Of a stretch of DNA of 64,000 nucleotides, positions 54,101-58,650 are shown piece after piece; positions within the stretch are counted from its first letter, which is position 1; every line of letters begins with the position of its first letter. The notes under the pieces are model-generated. The model saw nothing but the letters and a program-made list of their open reading frames with translations. It had not been told where the DNA came from and ran no database searches. Location: the NCBI GenBank assembly GCA_018389105.1, contig JACATO010000319.1, forward strand, positions 558,001 to 622,000, given 5' to 3'. The translations under genes and the position numbers were made by a program. The stretch is from Nautilus pompilius. Lineage: Eukaryota; Mollusca; Cephalopoda; Nautilida; Nautilidae.

Positions 54101-56724
54101 ATAAAATTATTGAATCGATAACAAGCATGCACTCACCAATTACATCCTATGTCCTTTTCAATCCTAATTATGCTCCCAATAAATCCTATACCTCATCTCA
54201 AAATGCCTCCCGTAAAATCATGCAAGTCATAAATGGCAGCTTTTAAGCTGGAAGTTGTTAGGTTCACTGAAGGAAATGGTGGTAATATAGCTGCACATAG
54301 GAAATATGGTGTCAATGAGAAATGTGCTAGGGACTGGTGTAAAGTGAAGAATATGTTACAGACTGCAAAGGAAAACCAAGGCAGCAAATAATTGCTGCAA
54401 AGCCAGATGGACTAACATTATAGTAAATTTGAGAAATATGTGCTAACCCAATGCACTGCATGCCATGGACCAAATACTGTACAATTGAGACTAAAGACCA
54501 AGCAAATCACAACTGATTGCTGTCTTTACATTTCTTCGCCTTTCTCCCTATCTTACTTTCGCTAGTGTGCAGTATGCATCATGGTGGCTTCCAGTAGGTG
54601 TGTACCATATTACCCAATCAGAGAACAGTTGAGTGCATTGACCCGGTTGTAAACCTCAAATGTCACATAATTTGAAACAGTGAATACCAACTCATGCCAC
54701 CAAAAATGAAATGTTAGTTGAAATTTTAAATTTGGGTGTGTTTTATATCTAAAAATCAAATAAGTGTCAAAGGTAGATAAAACTGACATGTTTTGGCTTT
54801 TTAAAGTAGGCAGTTCACCAGCACAAATGACATGGAATTACCTGAAGATCACAGCAACTAAAATGGACACCAGACTTTTGTTAACAGAATCAATGTTTGC
54901 ATTCCTTTCCAAATCTCTCTCCATGATTACAAACATGTTGGGAAACTTTCAACATTCCATTTATCCAGAAGATTGTTCCACAAATAGTTCAATGATACTT
55001 ATGAGCCTGAAAGTACCATAGACAGCGATGCAATGCGACAGTATTACAGAGGATATTATGTTGTTCTGACTGGTTGAAAGTTTGGCAAACTACCGCAGTT
55101 GATCCAGCCTCATCTTATACTCTCAATCAACTTAACTATGAATAAAGGAAAAGTTAGCCAATTTAACTTATATTTTATGGACCTGTATGCCAAAAGATAC
55201 AGCAACTCTACTAGATTTTTCATACTTATATTGCAGCATACAGAGTGGATAATAGTTTGTTCAGTTATCACCACCAAGGTTGTAGAGTTTTTTTGCAGAG
55301 AGACCCACAACATAGACTGACTCATTTCCTTGCTGGGTAAATGAATAATTCCCACAGTGATAAACTTTTCATAAATACTTTTAGGATACAAGCAACAAAA
55401 AAAATCATCTATACATGCTTCCACATTTAAAAATTATTTCTCCATAATCATAGTGGGGGGGGGCTCTTCAGTAGTGTAGTAAGCTGGCCAGTTGTTATAG
55501 AACCTCCACCACATGTACCCAAAAGAACCTACTGGAATTCTTTATTTTCAGATGCAGAAGGAAACCACCAGGAAGCCCAGAGAAAACTTATGCAGCAAGC
55601 TGGTAAAGAAGAGTGAGAAGAAACCATGTCAGGGAGCTACATTAAACCAAACCAGTCCTGACTGGGATTCCAACTATGCTCCTCAACTATGGAAATCTAG
55701 AAGTCTATCACTGAACTGCTAGCCACCCGTTTCATATTCTAAACTGGCAATCTATAAGATAAGAAATCCATTGATGAATTAATTCTTTCTCCTTTCTTTT
55801 TAAAGTTTAAAACAATGTTCAGATTTTAAAGCCAGCATTTTTGGTGAAGATGAAAACATACTTCTGCTTCAATCCATTAATTGGTGAATGAGAATTAATA
55901 TTTGCTTCTTCAACATGCTAAAATAATAGATACATGTTTTTTTTTTTCCTGAGAGAAAAGATGAAACCCACACAACTTTATCAGAGACATATCACTGCTA
56001 ATCTTGATTTAGTTTAAGTGCTAGAATTAATAAGAATTACTGACCAAACACACATTTAAAAAATGAATTAAATATTCTCATTCTTTTACTCTGGAAACTG
56101 CCACCTTATCTTTTGAACTCTTCTGAAGTAAAAGTAGAAACAGTGATGTCAGAACATATACAAACACTACAAACTTCTCACAACCAAGATGTACACAGAG
56201 TCTTCTGTGAACTTCTTGACAAGATAGCTATGGCATTTTCAATACACACTTTAAAAGTATCAAAACTGAAATTGGTTAAGTTATTAAGTAAAAGCCAAAA
56301 AAAAAAACAAAAAAGGTGGTATTCAACATAAAAAACAGGAAAAATACTCTTTGGTGTTGGTTTTTTTTTACTTAAGTTTTGTTTTGTTTGCCACTTTTTC
56401 AATTAGATAAATTATTACAAAACAAAAACAAAAATATTAGCTATTAAATGAATTAAATCTGATTATCAACAATTTTCAATGTGCAGGAAAGAGGCAAACA
56501 AAAGCAAAGAACCAAACATAATTTACCAAAGGTTTTGGTCCTTCCAGTTCAGAAAATTCTGTAACAATGACCAAGTCTTGTTCCAGAGAGCCATTTCTGA
56601 TCCATGGCCACTGAGGGCTAAAGGCAGGGAATAAATGGCGCAGGTTGTCGGCCTTTAACCTTGCTAGTTTGGCTGCTCTGTCCTCATACTCTGAAGCTTG
56701 GCTATACACATTTGCACTAAACAT
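16046..56724 (-). CDS. SMCR8: SMCR8 orthologue (guanine nucleotide exchange/GAP complex subunit), 24 coding exons located
   Basis: Gene-level entry on the minus strand from ATG (56722-56724) to TAA (16046-16048). Exons are listed separately. SMCR8 is a longin/DENN protein that forms a complex with C9orf72 and WDR41. The complex is a GAP for small GTPases (Rab8/Rab11 and Arf families) and works in autophagy and at lysosomes. Diagnostic similarity to the vertebrate family: DLVIVTEFSELEGPKPL (exon 1), GNFDVNLFAVKIMSVDHQ (exon 2), LYDLQARGYVRPFCMAF (exon 4), ASILSGRFVAVIGDGRYEE (exon 18), ITILDVEKQNIIAPMYQ (exon 20), MSAKAFLYYHSFCLNL (exon 22) and REDDRKIIRFLARL (exons 23-24). All junctions are phase-consistent except between 26,685 and 20,576, where one phase 0-to-2 exon is missing. 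About 757 residues were found versus about 937 in human. The disordered middle is shorter here. Confidence 0.92.
16447..17784 (-). mobile_element. Tc1-like transposon with long TIRs, inactive
   Basis: 1,338 bp between TA dinucleotides (16445-16446 and 17785-17786). Inverted repeats of about 200 bp run 16447-16645 and 17585-17784, starting CAGGTGCATCTCAAAAAA and CAGGTGCAACTCAAAGAA. The transposase is on the minus strand. Its C-terminal part is open at 16707-16979 (WFADHGITVLDWPANSPDLN, ending AKGAPTKY). The rest has frameshifts. The motif NPIENLW reads NPIVNLW (Val codon 16857-16859), so the third catalytic residue of the DD34E triad is lost. It sits in the last SMCR8 intron. Confidence 0.92.
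18108..18213 (-). CDS. SMCR8: SMCR8 exon 23 (by number found)
   Basis: 106 nt, phase 2 to 0, between CTGTTGCAG and GTGAGT. It encodes QSFSNMKRQAKVYKDTSAQF then LKNYNMREDDRKIIR. REDDRKIIR aligns with human NEDVRVVQ just before YLAELL. Confidence 0.85.
18464..19390. mobile_element. Pogo/Tigger-type element, non-autonomous
   Basis: 927 bp between TA sites (18462-18463 and 19391-19392). Ends CAGTAATATCTCAAAATAT and, reversed, CAGTAATACCTCGATATGC form an imperfect inverted repeat. The interior holds broken minus-strand frames, one resembling the C-terminal part of Tigger/jerky proteins (SEVDTSNVQEMLCVKDLKEL), but no DDE domain. Lies in an SMCR8 intron. Confidence 0.65.
19391..20492. other. SMCR8 intron, no recognised feature
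   Basis: AT-rich with poly-A/T runs. Nothing supported beyond the adjacent exon and element. Confidence 0.4.
20493..20576 (-). CDS. SMCR8: SMCR8 exon 22 (by number found)
   Basis: 84 nt, phase 2 to 2, from TTATTTTCAG to GTAAGC. It encodes ILQEMSAKAFLYYHSFCLNL and GNSSANLT. It matches human SMLTQLCSKAFLYTFCHHL. The exon before it (needed: phase 0 to 2, carrying the counterpart of RGSTYYLHVQ) was not found between 20,577 and 26,684. Confidence 0.9.
20577..22222. other. SMCR8 intron that should contain, or lie next to, the missing exon
   Basis: About 1.6 kb with a somewhat GC-richer part at 21,700-21,850. A minus-strand candidate at about 21,727-21,777 (LEMDLPLVSGITVSPPG between GCATCAG and GTGAGC) has good splice signals but ends in phase 1, so it does not bridge exons 21 and 22. 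A plus-strand candidate at 21,491-21,546 is noted under findings. Confidence 0.35.
22223..22844. mobile_element. Tigger-derived MITE with internal duplication
   Basis: 622 bp between TA sites (22221-22222, 22845-22846). Terminal repeats start CAGTTGTGCCCCGGTATTC and, reversed, CAGTCAACCCCCATGTAAT. Both arms contain the 'ccacgaat / cgcgaat' wording typical of pogo-family termini. The block CCCCGGTATTC.CGGGGGTTACGTCCCTTGA is present twice in tandem (from 22231 and from 22280). No transposase; CpG-rich and so probably fairly young. Confidence 0.75.
22845..23535. other. SMCR8 intron, no recognised feature
   Basis: AT-rich; a plus-strand frame at 23269-23472 has no recognisable similarity and no supporting splice context. 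Confidence 0.35.
23560..23700 (+). repeat. Dispersed repeat family A, copy 2
   Basis: Matches 8485-8620 over roughly 110 bp: AACCAAATTAGTTTTCATAG here, AACCTAAATAAGTTTTTGTA there, then the shared GCA.TGCATT.TGGGAA core. Unclassified. Confidence 0.55.
23850..24400 (-). mobile_element. Mariner-like remnant with internal deletion
   Basis: On the minus strand a SESVEDD block (near 24,130-24,200), as in the N-terminal linker of mariner transposases, lies close to PHPSYSPDLAPP (near 23,860-23,910), which belongs to the catalytic C-terminal half. The DNA in between is too short for a full transposase. Frames are broken. Confidence 0.55.
24520..24720 (+). repeat. Dispersed repeat family B, copy 2
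   Basis: Contains AAATTACTAATTGCAATTTA, the block TCTTTTGAAGTGAGAATGC and a GTTACAGTGTCACCTCTACAG segment with the downstream 'aaaggtatggaaagttt' end. Lacks part of the middle block. Confidence 0.5.
24815..25010 (+). repeat. tRNA-derived SINE, partial copy
   Basis: Its body (TTCTTGCTCTTCTTCACCAG and the following CTTC/GGGTTTCCCC part) aligns with the bodies of the SINE copies at 29660, 49015, 51515 and 55450. The tRNA-like head is decayed. Confidence 0.5.
25384..25416. repeat. Perfect inverted repeat (hairpin)
   Basis: Arms of 12 bp at 25384-25395 and 25405-25416 (TCTTTGTCTGGT and its complement) around a 9-nt loop. Intronic; no known role. Confidence 0.6.
25606..26649. mobile_element. Pogo-type element, non-autonomous (1,044 bp)
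   Basis: Flanked by TA (25604-25605, 26650-26651). Termini CAGTAAAACCTGACACC and, reversed, CAATAGAACCTCTATCC form an imperfect inverted repeat. The interior has an Asp/Asn-rich plus-strand frame at 26085-26342 without a recognisable domain. It ends about 30 bp from the donor of SMCR8 exon 21. Confidence 0.6.
26685..26717 (-). CDS. SMCR8: SMCR8 exon 21 (33 nt)
   Basis: 33 nt, phase 0 to 0, between AGTTTTTAG and GTGAGA. It encodes IKGILPSISLQ. Joined to exon 20 it gives PMYQIKGILPSI, comparable to human PLYRGTLVPRL. Small, but the phase and position fit. A pogo-type element ends only about 30 bp past its donor. Confidence 0.68.
26930..27330 (-). mobile_element. Mariner-like transposase fragment
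   Basis: Minus strand reads NRLHLEPLPHSPCSPDLASS (near 27,200-27,260), matching the HPPYSPDLAPSD motif of mariner transposases. It ends with VAKEGNYVET, matching the usual C-terminal KEGNYVEK. Frames are broken between these parts. No N-terminal half seen. Confidence 0.65.
27870..28030 (+). repeat. Dispersed repeat family C, copy 1 (CpG-rich)
   Basis: GC-rich for this window. In reverse complement, 40,950-41,085 is the same sequence with nearly all CpGs changed (for example GGAGCGATGTGCGG here, GGAGTGATATACAG there). Possibly a short SINE, since a GGGTTGTGTTAAC block could be a decayed B box, but this is not proven. Confidence 0.6.
28121..28177 (-). CDS. SMCR8: SMCR8 exon 20
   Basis: 57 nt, phase 0 to 0, from TGATTTAG to GTAAAA. 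It encodes GYITILDVEKQNIIAPMYQ, matching human RYTSILDLDNKTLRCPLYRG. Confidence 0.92.
28662..28779 (-). CDS. SMCR8: SMCR8 exon 19
   Basis: 118 nt, phase 2 to 0, between CTTCTGACAG and GTACGT. It encodes SVVFWQKKPLHLTDLAQLQI and AGLHRPNKRRLDYMIPSSIR. PLHLTDLAQLQIAGLHR matches human PLHIMDFQKWKLIGLQR. An inner AG (TCTTACAG) is a decoy acceptor that would break the frame. Confidence 0.92.
28780..29655. other. SMCR8 intron, no recognised feature
   Basis: Poly-A run at about 28,814-28,832. No exon or element supported. Confidence 0.4.
29660..29990 (+). repeat. tRNA-derived SINE, copy next to SMCR8 exon 18
   Basis: The head resembles a tRNA: an A-box-like GTAGTCCAGTGATTAGCC at about 29,683-29,700 and a B-box-like GAGTTCAAATATTGG at about 29,730-29,745. 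The body has the shared TTTCTTCTTGGCTC..CCAG and AAAAATAAAGACTACTAGTAG blocks. The copy ends about 10-15 bp before the exon 18 donor (29,995-30,000). Confidence 0.75.
30001..30163 (-). CDS. SMCR8: SMCR8 exon 18 (C-terminal DENN region)
   Basis: 163 nt, phase 1 to 2, from TCTCCTAG to GTGAGT. It encodes LKLINVIDHCPHLDKVVASI, LSGRFVAVIGDGRYEEEVKT and YVKALSLFIPGYLR. It aligns clearly with the human segment around IYSLLSGRTLVVLGEDE..VRKLVTALAIFVPSYG. Confidence 0.93.
30541..30605 (-). CDS. SMCR8: SMCR8 exon 17
   Basis: 65 nt, phase 2 to 1, between TGCTTTCAG and GTAAGA. It encodes NMKKSWCLMADVVDSKELAA and EG. The frame is fixed by exons 16 and 18. Confidence 0.75.
30763..30829 (-). CDS. SMCR8: SMCR8 exon 16
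   Basis: 67 nt, phase 1 to 2, from TTTTGGTAG to GTATGA. It encodes GSRFSADDGIQSFSSFLSSS then LSR. It parallels the Ser-rich SDTTSYVSSVASTSS stretch before the C-terminal DENN part in human. Confidence 0.75.
30830..32290. other. SMCR8 intron, no recognised gene
   Basis: Contains a poly-G run (31,247-31,257) and a TAA tract (about 32,062-32,078). The part at 31,060-31,230 (with GTCGTCGTCGTCC) looks like an unclassified repeat, but I found no second copy. Confidence 0.35.
32290..33430 (+). mobile_element. hAT-like transposase remnant
   Basis: Plus-strand broken frames end in LLADITNQLIALNVQLQGKD then a LFDSIRSFKDKLNFF block (about 33,258-33,375). This matches the C-terminal part of hAT transposases and their domesticated relatives (GTF2IRD2, ZBED5 and ZMYM6 type). 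Upstream, VLNPVVHCIDRIHAQELNC may be the 'VNFIKARALNSR' part. Many stops. Lies in the intron between exons 15 and 16. Confidence 0.7.
33558..33670 (-). CDS. SMCR8: SMCR8 exon 15 (acidic linker)
   Basis: 113 nt, phase 2 to 1, between TTAATTCAG and GTAAGC. It encodes SDTASIGTSEDTCLSEGASE then DLCSRHFACETLPTSSSLG. Ser/Thr/Glu-rich, like the unstructured middle of other SMCR8 proteins. Confidence 0.78.
34180..34400 (+). repeat. Dispersed repeat family B, copy 3
   Basis: Has TCTTTTGTAAAAGTAG, then AGTTGTTTGTGATCTCCTTA, ACAGGAGAGCTACAGTGTCC and TTTGAAAAGTATAGAGG in the same order as the other copies. Confidence 0.65.
34401..35769. other. SMCR8 intron
   Basis: AT-rich. A possible reversed and truncated family B fragment lies at about 35,060-35,140 (GCTCTCACTTCAAAAACAATT). 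Otherwise nothing recognised. Confidence 0.35.
35770..35882 (-). CDS. SMCR8: SMCR8 exon 14 (Ser/Arg-rich linker)
   Basis: 113 nt, phase 0 to 2, from AACTTTCAG to GTGAGT. It encodes DETLFSYKSSSCYSFKDEDV then LHLPRRLGNNGSDRRGS. GC-richer than its introns, as expected for coding sequence. Linker region. Confidence 0.78.
36119..36148. repeat. CA microsatellite
   Basis: About 14 CA repeats inside an SMCR8 intron. Confidence 0.9.
36990..37650 (-). mobile_element. Very decayed Tc1-like remnant
   Basis: The minus strand reads GFLL, stop, QDNDKSRHNTLL near 37,410-37,455, corresponding to the FLFQQDNDPKHTA motif at the second catalytic Asp. It ends near 37,140-37,200 with MPEIQDGCFSWNKKGETDK, corresponding to the usual SMPRR....KGxxTKY end. 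All frames are broken. Borders approximate. Confidence 0.55.
38243..38315 (-). CDS. SMCR8: SMCR8 exon 13
   Basis: 73 nt, phase 2 to 0, between TCTTGTAG and GTGAGT. It encodes RDSPGIEDKDFDWILPLIQL and KKTNS. Linker region with no strong homology. Confidence 0.75.
38316..40430. other. SMCR8 intron, no recognised feature
   Basis: A few short frames (for example plus 39,416-39,598) without recognisable similarity. Possibly an old element at 39,440-40,250, unidentified. Confidence 0.35.
40499..40648 (+). CDS. Possible small basic protein or exon, unrecognised
   Basis: A 49-codon ATG-to-TAA frame on the strand opposite SMCR8, inside its intron, in a local GC-rich patch. The product is highly basic and polar (MDNRSRGERAWTGVRCRTSE, later RNRTKPGRSNKIKPREPE). 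A perfect donor consensus (GTAAGT) begins at 40645, three bases before the stop, so this could instead be an exon of a nested gene or a piece of an element. I do not recognise it, and coding status is uncertain. Confidence 0.25.
   Translation: MDNRSRGERAWTGVRCRTSESSTRNRTKPGRSNKIKPREPEADLKLSVK
40950..41085 (-). repeat. Dispersed repeat family C, copy 2 (CpG-depleted)
   Basis: Reverse complement matches 27,870-28,030, including GCTCAACCTGTGCTGAGTA and the flanking ACAAGGGGATGGAG part. CpG positions of the other copy read TG or CA here. Confidence 0.6.
41364..41430 (-). CDS. SMCR8: SMCR8 exon 12
   Basis: 67 nt, phase 1 to 2, from ATATTTCAG to GTGAGT. It encodes EPSTSLLTVGGCITNNFLHG and LDR. 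Placed by splice signals and phase. Confidence 0.78.
41545..41602 (-). CDS. SMCR8: SMCR8 exon 11
   Basis: 58 nt, phase 0 to 1, between CTTTTCAG and GTAACT. It encodes HFSRDLAILEMLRMESLLAG, continuing the helical region of exon 10 (human HMFRGDLCYLLTSQID). Confidence 0.85.
41603..42986. other. SMCR8 intron, no recognised feature
   Basis: No exon or element supported. Confidence 0.4.
42987..43103 (-). CDS. SMCR8: SMCR8 exon 10
   Basis: 117 nt, phase 0 to 0, from GTTAACAG to GTTGTA. It encodes PKVYQPPSRKRFEFTLRNLA then VLCLKEADLACNQLERIQQ, comparable to the human helix pair KTLEELCDTEYFTQTLAQLSHIE. Confidence 0.85.
43104..43915. other. SMCR8 intron, no recognised feature
   Basis: AT-rich, nothing recognised. 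Confidence 0.4.
43916..43971 (-). CDS. SMCR8: SMCR8 exon 9
   Basis: 56 nt, phase 1 to 0, between ATTTTCTAG and GTTTGT. It encodes ADFECESPPVLCLDLQNYK. It is needed to bring exon 8 (phase 1) into the frame of exon 10 (phase 0), which supports it. Confidence 0.72.
44723..44846 (-). CDS. SMCR8: SMCR8 exon 8 (disordered linker)
   Basis: 124 nt, phase 0 to 1, from TATTTTAG to GTATGC. The product is acidic and low in hydrophobics (DEISESDLQFDKQDQKIGVD and on), as expected for the variable linker. It is placed by phase and open frame rather than by homology. Confidence 0.72.
45320..46065 (+). mobile_element. Mariner-like remnant with HTH_48-type N-terminus
   Basis: Plus strand near 45,465-45,625 reads MAAQLSMCARGGQRPVICFL, WAEGVLLPEIHWKMLEKTV and GKEKCTSGWTGF. 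This matches the N-terminal helix-turn-helix of mariner-like transposases (QRAVIRFLWxEGxxxxEIHxRM..V). The C-terminal end follows with most of the middle missing: SLDHRKINLQGQRFTGD near 45,770-45,830, compared with LFGPLKxxLGGxRFxxD. Internally deleted and broken. Confidence 0.75.
46827..47017 (-). CDS. SMCR8: SMCR8 exon 7
   Basis: 191 nt, phase 1 to 0, between GTTTTAACAG and GTAGGC. It encodes a Cys/Asp-rich opening (DNFPSMLDGLCCSNLDCD) and a helix (SLTLQSIENSIRETKDILRA) ending LHPYL, at the place of the human LLKQIRSYPHRKL helix. Confidence 0.82.
47018..48167. other. SMCR8 intron, no recognised feature
   Basis: A TAA tract (about 47,432-47,446) and poly-A runs. Nothing else. Confidence 0.4.
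48168..48252 (-). CDS. SMCR8: SMCR8 exon 6
   Basis: 85 nt, phase 0 to 1, from TTTTTAAG to GTGATA. It encodes ASRDFKLGNLKLFIQDLSRQ and LKDLNHTK, corresponding to the GNRKAFAGELEKKLKDLDYTR part of human SMCR8. Confidence 0.92.
48490..48760 (+). repeat. Dispersed repeat family B, copy 4 (best preserved)
   Basis: Contains GTTTTGAAGTGAGAGAG, AGTAGTGATGTCAAAACC, AAATTGTTTGTGGTCTTCTT, GATAGGAGAGCTATAACATT and AAAAGTATTGAAAACTTTAA in order, giving the fullest copy (about 270 bp). No terminal repeats or poly-A tail certain. Confidence 0.7.
49015..49330 (+). repeat. tRNA-derived SINE copy
   Basis: Head GGTGCGGTAGTCCGATTGTT (A-box-like) and AAGTTTGATTCACAG (B-box-like) about 50 bp later. Then the shared body (GGTACAGTTTCTTCTTCAGC and on) and a G-run at 49,266-49,277. 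Ends about 85 bp from SMCR8 exon 5. Confidence 0.75.
49415..49460 (-). CDS. SMCR8: SMCR8 exon 5
   Basis: 46 nt, phase 2 to 0, between CCCTCCAG and GTATAT. It encodes KKLTSFFQEISEQFSK, matching the family's QQFQELSAEFSRAS helix. Confidence 0.9.
49844..49926 (-). CDS. SMCR8: SMCR8 exon 4 with the putative catalytic arginine
   Basis: 83 nt, phase 0 to 2, from ATTTAG to GTAAGT. It encodes VHYFILYDLQARGYVRPFCM and AFVTPDTK, the most conserved stretch seen. The Arg of ARGY (codon 49891-49893) aligns, from memory, with the arginine finger of human SMCR8 (Arg147) and of FLCN needed for GAP activity. Confidence 0.95.
50038..50104 (-). CDS. SMCR8: SMCR8 exon 3
   Basis: 67 nt, phase 2 to 0, between TTTTTAG and GTAAGC. 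It encodes NGFTLMEDKQVLISEMAEGV and SAY, aligning with the family segment that ends KEGAFAYVHH. Confidence 0.9.
50105..51510. other. SMCR8 intron, no recognised feature
   Basis: The 50,530-50,690 part is less AT-rich and may be an unclassified repeat. Nothing else supported. Confidence 0.35.
51515..51845 (+). repeat. tRNA-derived SINE copy
   Basis: Shares TGGTTTCTTCTCACTCTCCC, then CTTCTGGGCTCTCC and AAAAATGAAGAGTTCTACTG with the other copies. The tRNA-like head (about 51,520-51,580) is more decayed. Confidence 0.7.
52102..52190 (-). CDS. SMCR8: SMCR8 exon 2
   Basis: 89 nt, phase 0 to 2, between TATTACAG and GTGAGT. It encodes VVIPQAGCGNFDVNLFAVKI, then MSVDHQPPKK. The FD.N.F...IMSVD.Q pattern is characteristic of SMCR8 longin domains. 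Confidence 0.93.
52466..53842 (-). mobile_element. Tc1-like transposon remnant with short TIRs
   Basis: Ends carry AATTATGGGAACA (about 52,468-52,480) and its complement (about 53,819-53,832). The minus strand holds WWDDQLCKKVLFTDESKFDL (near 53,150-53,210; W..VLFSDESKF motif with the first-half catalytic region). A C-terminal part follows: ELWKVLWNIWNNIPQS and RSMKTKCQALYKPYG near 52,600-52,720. Interrupted by stops. The DLNPIENLW stretch is not recognisable. Confidence 0.75.
53847..53867. repeat. TG microsatellite
   Basis: About nine TG repeats next to the right end of the Tc1-like element. Confidence 0.85.
54230..54445 (+). mobile_element. Pogo/Tigger transposase fragment (N-terminal HTH)
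   Basis: A plus-strand frame reads MAAFKLEVVRFTEGNGGNIA, AHRKYGVNEKCARDWCKVKN and MLQTAKENQGSK before a stop. This matches the AEFKLEVVxxAEexGNxxAARxFGVxExxVRxWRKqk signature of Tigger-family DNA-binding domains. The rest of the transposase is absent. Confidence 0.75.
54446..55440. other. SMCR8 intron, no recognised feature
   Basis: Several short frames (for example plus 54,764-55,021), none recognised. Possibly an eroded element. Confidence 0.35.
55450..55735 (-). repeat. tRNA-derived SINE copy, reversed
   Basis: In reverse complement it starts GGTGGCTAGCAGTTCAGTGA (head), has a B-box-like TAGTTGGAATCCC, then CATGGTTTCTTCTCACTCTT and AAAATAAAGAATTCCAGTAG. This is the same order as the forward copies. 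Ends in a run of C/G at about 55,455-55,461. Confidence 0.72.
56050..56295 (+). repeat. Dispersed repeat family B, copy 5
   Basis: AGTCTTCTGTGAACTTCTTG, ACAAGATAGCTATGGCATTT and TTAAAAGTATCAAAACTGAA, preceded by CTTCTGAAGTAAAAGTAG and AGTGATGTCAGAAC, in the family order. Confidence 0.6.
56527..56724 (-). CDS. SMCR8: SMCR8 exon 1 (first coding)
   Basis: 66 codons, ending in phase 0 at CCTTTG|GTAAAT. The frame is open four codons further upstream to a TTG, but ATG at 56722-56724 is the first Met. An acceptor-like ATATATAG lies just upstream, so a 5' UTR exon elsewhere is likely. It encodes LFPAFSPQWPW and then DLVIVTEFSELEGPKPL, the start of the longin domain. Confidence 0.88.
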
Positions 56725-57099
56725 TGTTGTGCTCAAGATACAAATACTATATATATCAAAATAGAGAAAATAATAATATTATCAATATTTCTGATAGTAA
56801 AATAAGCAAACTCATAACAAAAACCTGAAATGTAATGCATTTTAATGTCAAGTTTCAAGCAACTATTTTCTATTATCTATATAAAATTTTCATAGAAAAG
56901 TTATTTTATTTCATTAATGATATATATTTTTTCCCTTATAAATTCATCAAGTGTACTACTTGAGATTTTATAGTCAATAATACATAAGAATAATTACAGG
57001 CTACATAAAATATCTATTTCTACAAGTTCACTGCTTGGTAAGAGAGGCATTCACACACATACATAATCCACAGGCAAAATCTAAATTTCAAAAAAAGTA

Positions 57100-57907
57100 C
57101 AGGTAGTCCTGGGTTATGAACATCCAACTTACGACATTCCGTACCACCGTAAAGTCTATTATTTTGGATCTTGTACTCGTTAAGATGTCGTTCCTGTGAA
57201 TTCATACCAAATTTCTGACAACATGCCTATCATGGCCTAAATGAAAATCTGATGCAAGTGCTGGTGATGCATCAAAGAGAAAAACAATAAATGGAGAAAG
57301 TTGACATTAAAAAGCGCTCCGAAAAGGGGTGAAATGCCGACAAACATTGGTGAGGTGTTAGGCTACAGCCGGTCAACGATCGGGACCATTTTGAAAGACA
57401 AAGTGCGGAAAATGGAACATGCTAAAGGTTCTGCCTCGATGAAGGCAACAATAATCACGAAGCAATGCAGTGGGTTGATTAATGAAATGGAAAGGCTCTT
57501 AGTGATATGGCTGGAGGACCAAAATCAGCGAAATATACTGATTAGCCTTGCATTAGAGCAAGAAAAGGGTAGAAGTCTTTTCAATGATTTGAAAGCTGCA
57601 GGTGCTAGTACAACTAGTGACAGTGAAGAGGAATTTGTTGCTAGTCGGGGTTGGTTTAACCGTCTCAAAGTGAGGGCAAACTTGCATAACATCAAATTGC
57701 GAGGGGAAGCAGTGAGAGTGTTTAAGTATATTTGGAAGTGTATTTTTAATGTTTCTTATACATACATAGCTTAAGTGTATGTATATATATATATACTACT
57801 AGACAAACAGACGTTAAGTACAAACTGTTTGTATGGGTTCCGACTTACAAACTAGACTTAGAGACCATTGAAAGAACGGAACTCATTCGTAACCCGCGGA
57901 CTGCCTG
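57100..57907 (+). mobile_element. Tigger-like element with an open N-terminal transposase frame
   Basis: 808 bp between TA sites (57098-57099, 57908-57909). Terminal repeats start CAGGTAGTCCTGGGTTATG and, reversed, CAGGCAGTCCGCGGGTTAC. The frame 57301-57774 (first ATG near 57334) has 157 codons. A psq-type HTH (GEVLGYSRSTIGTILKDK) is followed by a CENP-B-type DNA-binding domain (ERLLVIWLEDQNQRNI, then ASRGWFNRLKVRANLHNIKL and RGEA). The DDE catalytic domain is missing. Lies upstream of SMCR8 exon 1. Confidence 0.85.
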
Positions 57908-57909
57908 TA

Positions 57910-58650
57910 TTACTAATACCAAAAATGGTGATTTTAAATACTCATTTAATTTCCATAAAAAACAAAAAAATAAGGATTATACCATTTGAGCTGGTAAGAA
58001 TGCTTCAGAAATGAATTGCTTCTTTCTTGGAATTTTTCATTTCAACAACAGTTTCAATGAAGAGATTACAACAGGACATAAATAACAGAAATGCAAAGAT
58101 CAGAACTTGGAGAACAGCAACGTTCAGACATGATGGTATCATTACCCTCATAGCTATGCATATTTACGACTTACAAAAACAATTCATGGCAAATGGGAAA
58201 GAAATCACATGGCAATACAAACAATCTTTTAAAAACTTAGGTTAAAACAGCGAGAGAGAGAGAGAAAAGAACAAAAACAACTGCAGTGACATCATTAGTG
58301 GAATATTATCTAATTTATACAAGTTTTCCTTTTATTTTATTTTCAGAATCAGTTTCAGATTACTGAAATTTTACTTTTTGAATAAAATATCTGTTAAATG
58401 GGCTTATTTTTTTTTTAAAAAAAAATCAAAACAAGTATGAAAACTAGATAACCACTTAATATTTTCCATCTCAGTGATAAAATAAAATAAATAGAGCCAC
58501 CAGTAAATTTTGATAGCTTTCTGCTACACTCTTGAAAATATATCTATTACATTATTTCTAAATTTCTATTTATTTTTTTTAATGTAGGCTAGACCAATGA
58601 GTATACTGTTTACTGATAGACTTTAAAATATACTAAATACATACAGATTA
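57910..58650. other. SMCR8 5' region, no recognised feature
   Basis: AT-rich; GA tract near 58,251-58,264. Nothing else supported. Confidence 0.35.

Noticed and set aside
56725..56736. Start of SMCR8 four codons upstream
   Set aside because: The upstream codon is TTG, not ATG; an animal nuclear gene should use the ATG at 56722-56724 unless an upstream exon is spliced in.
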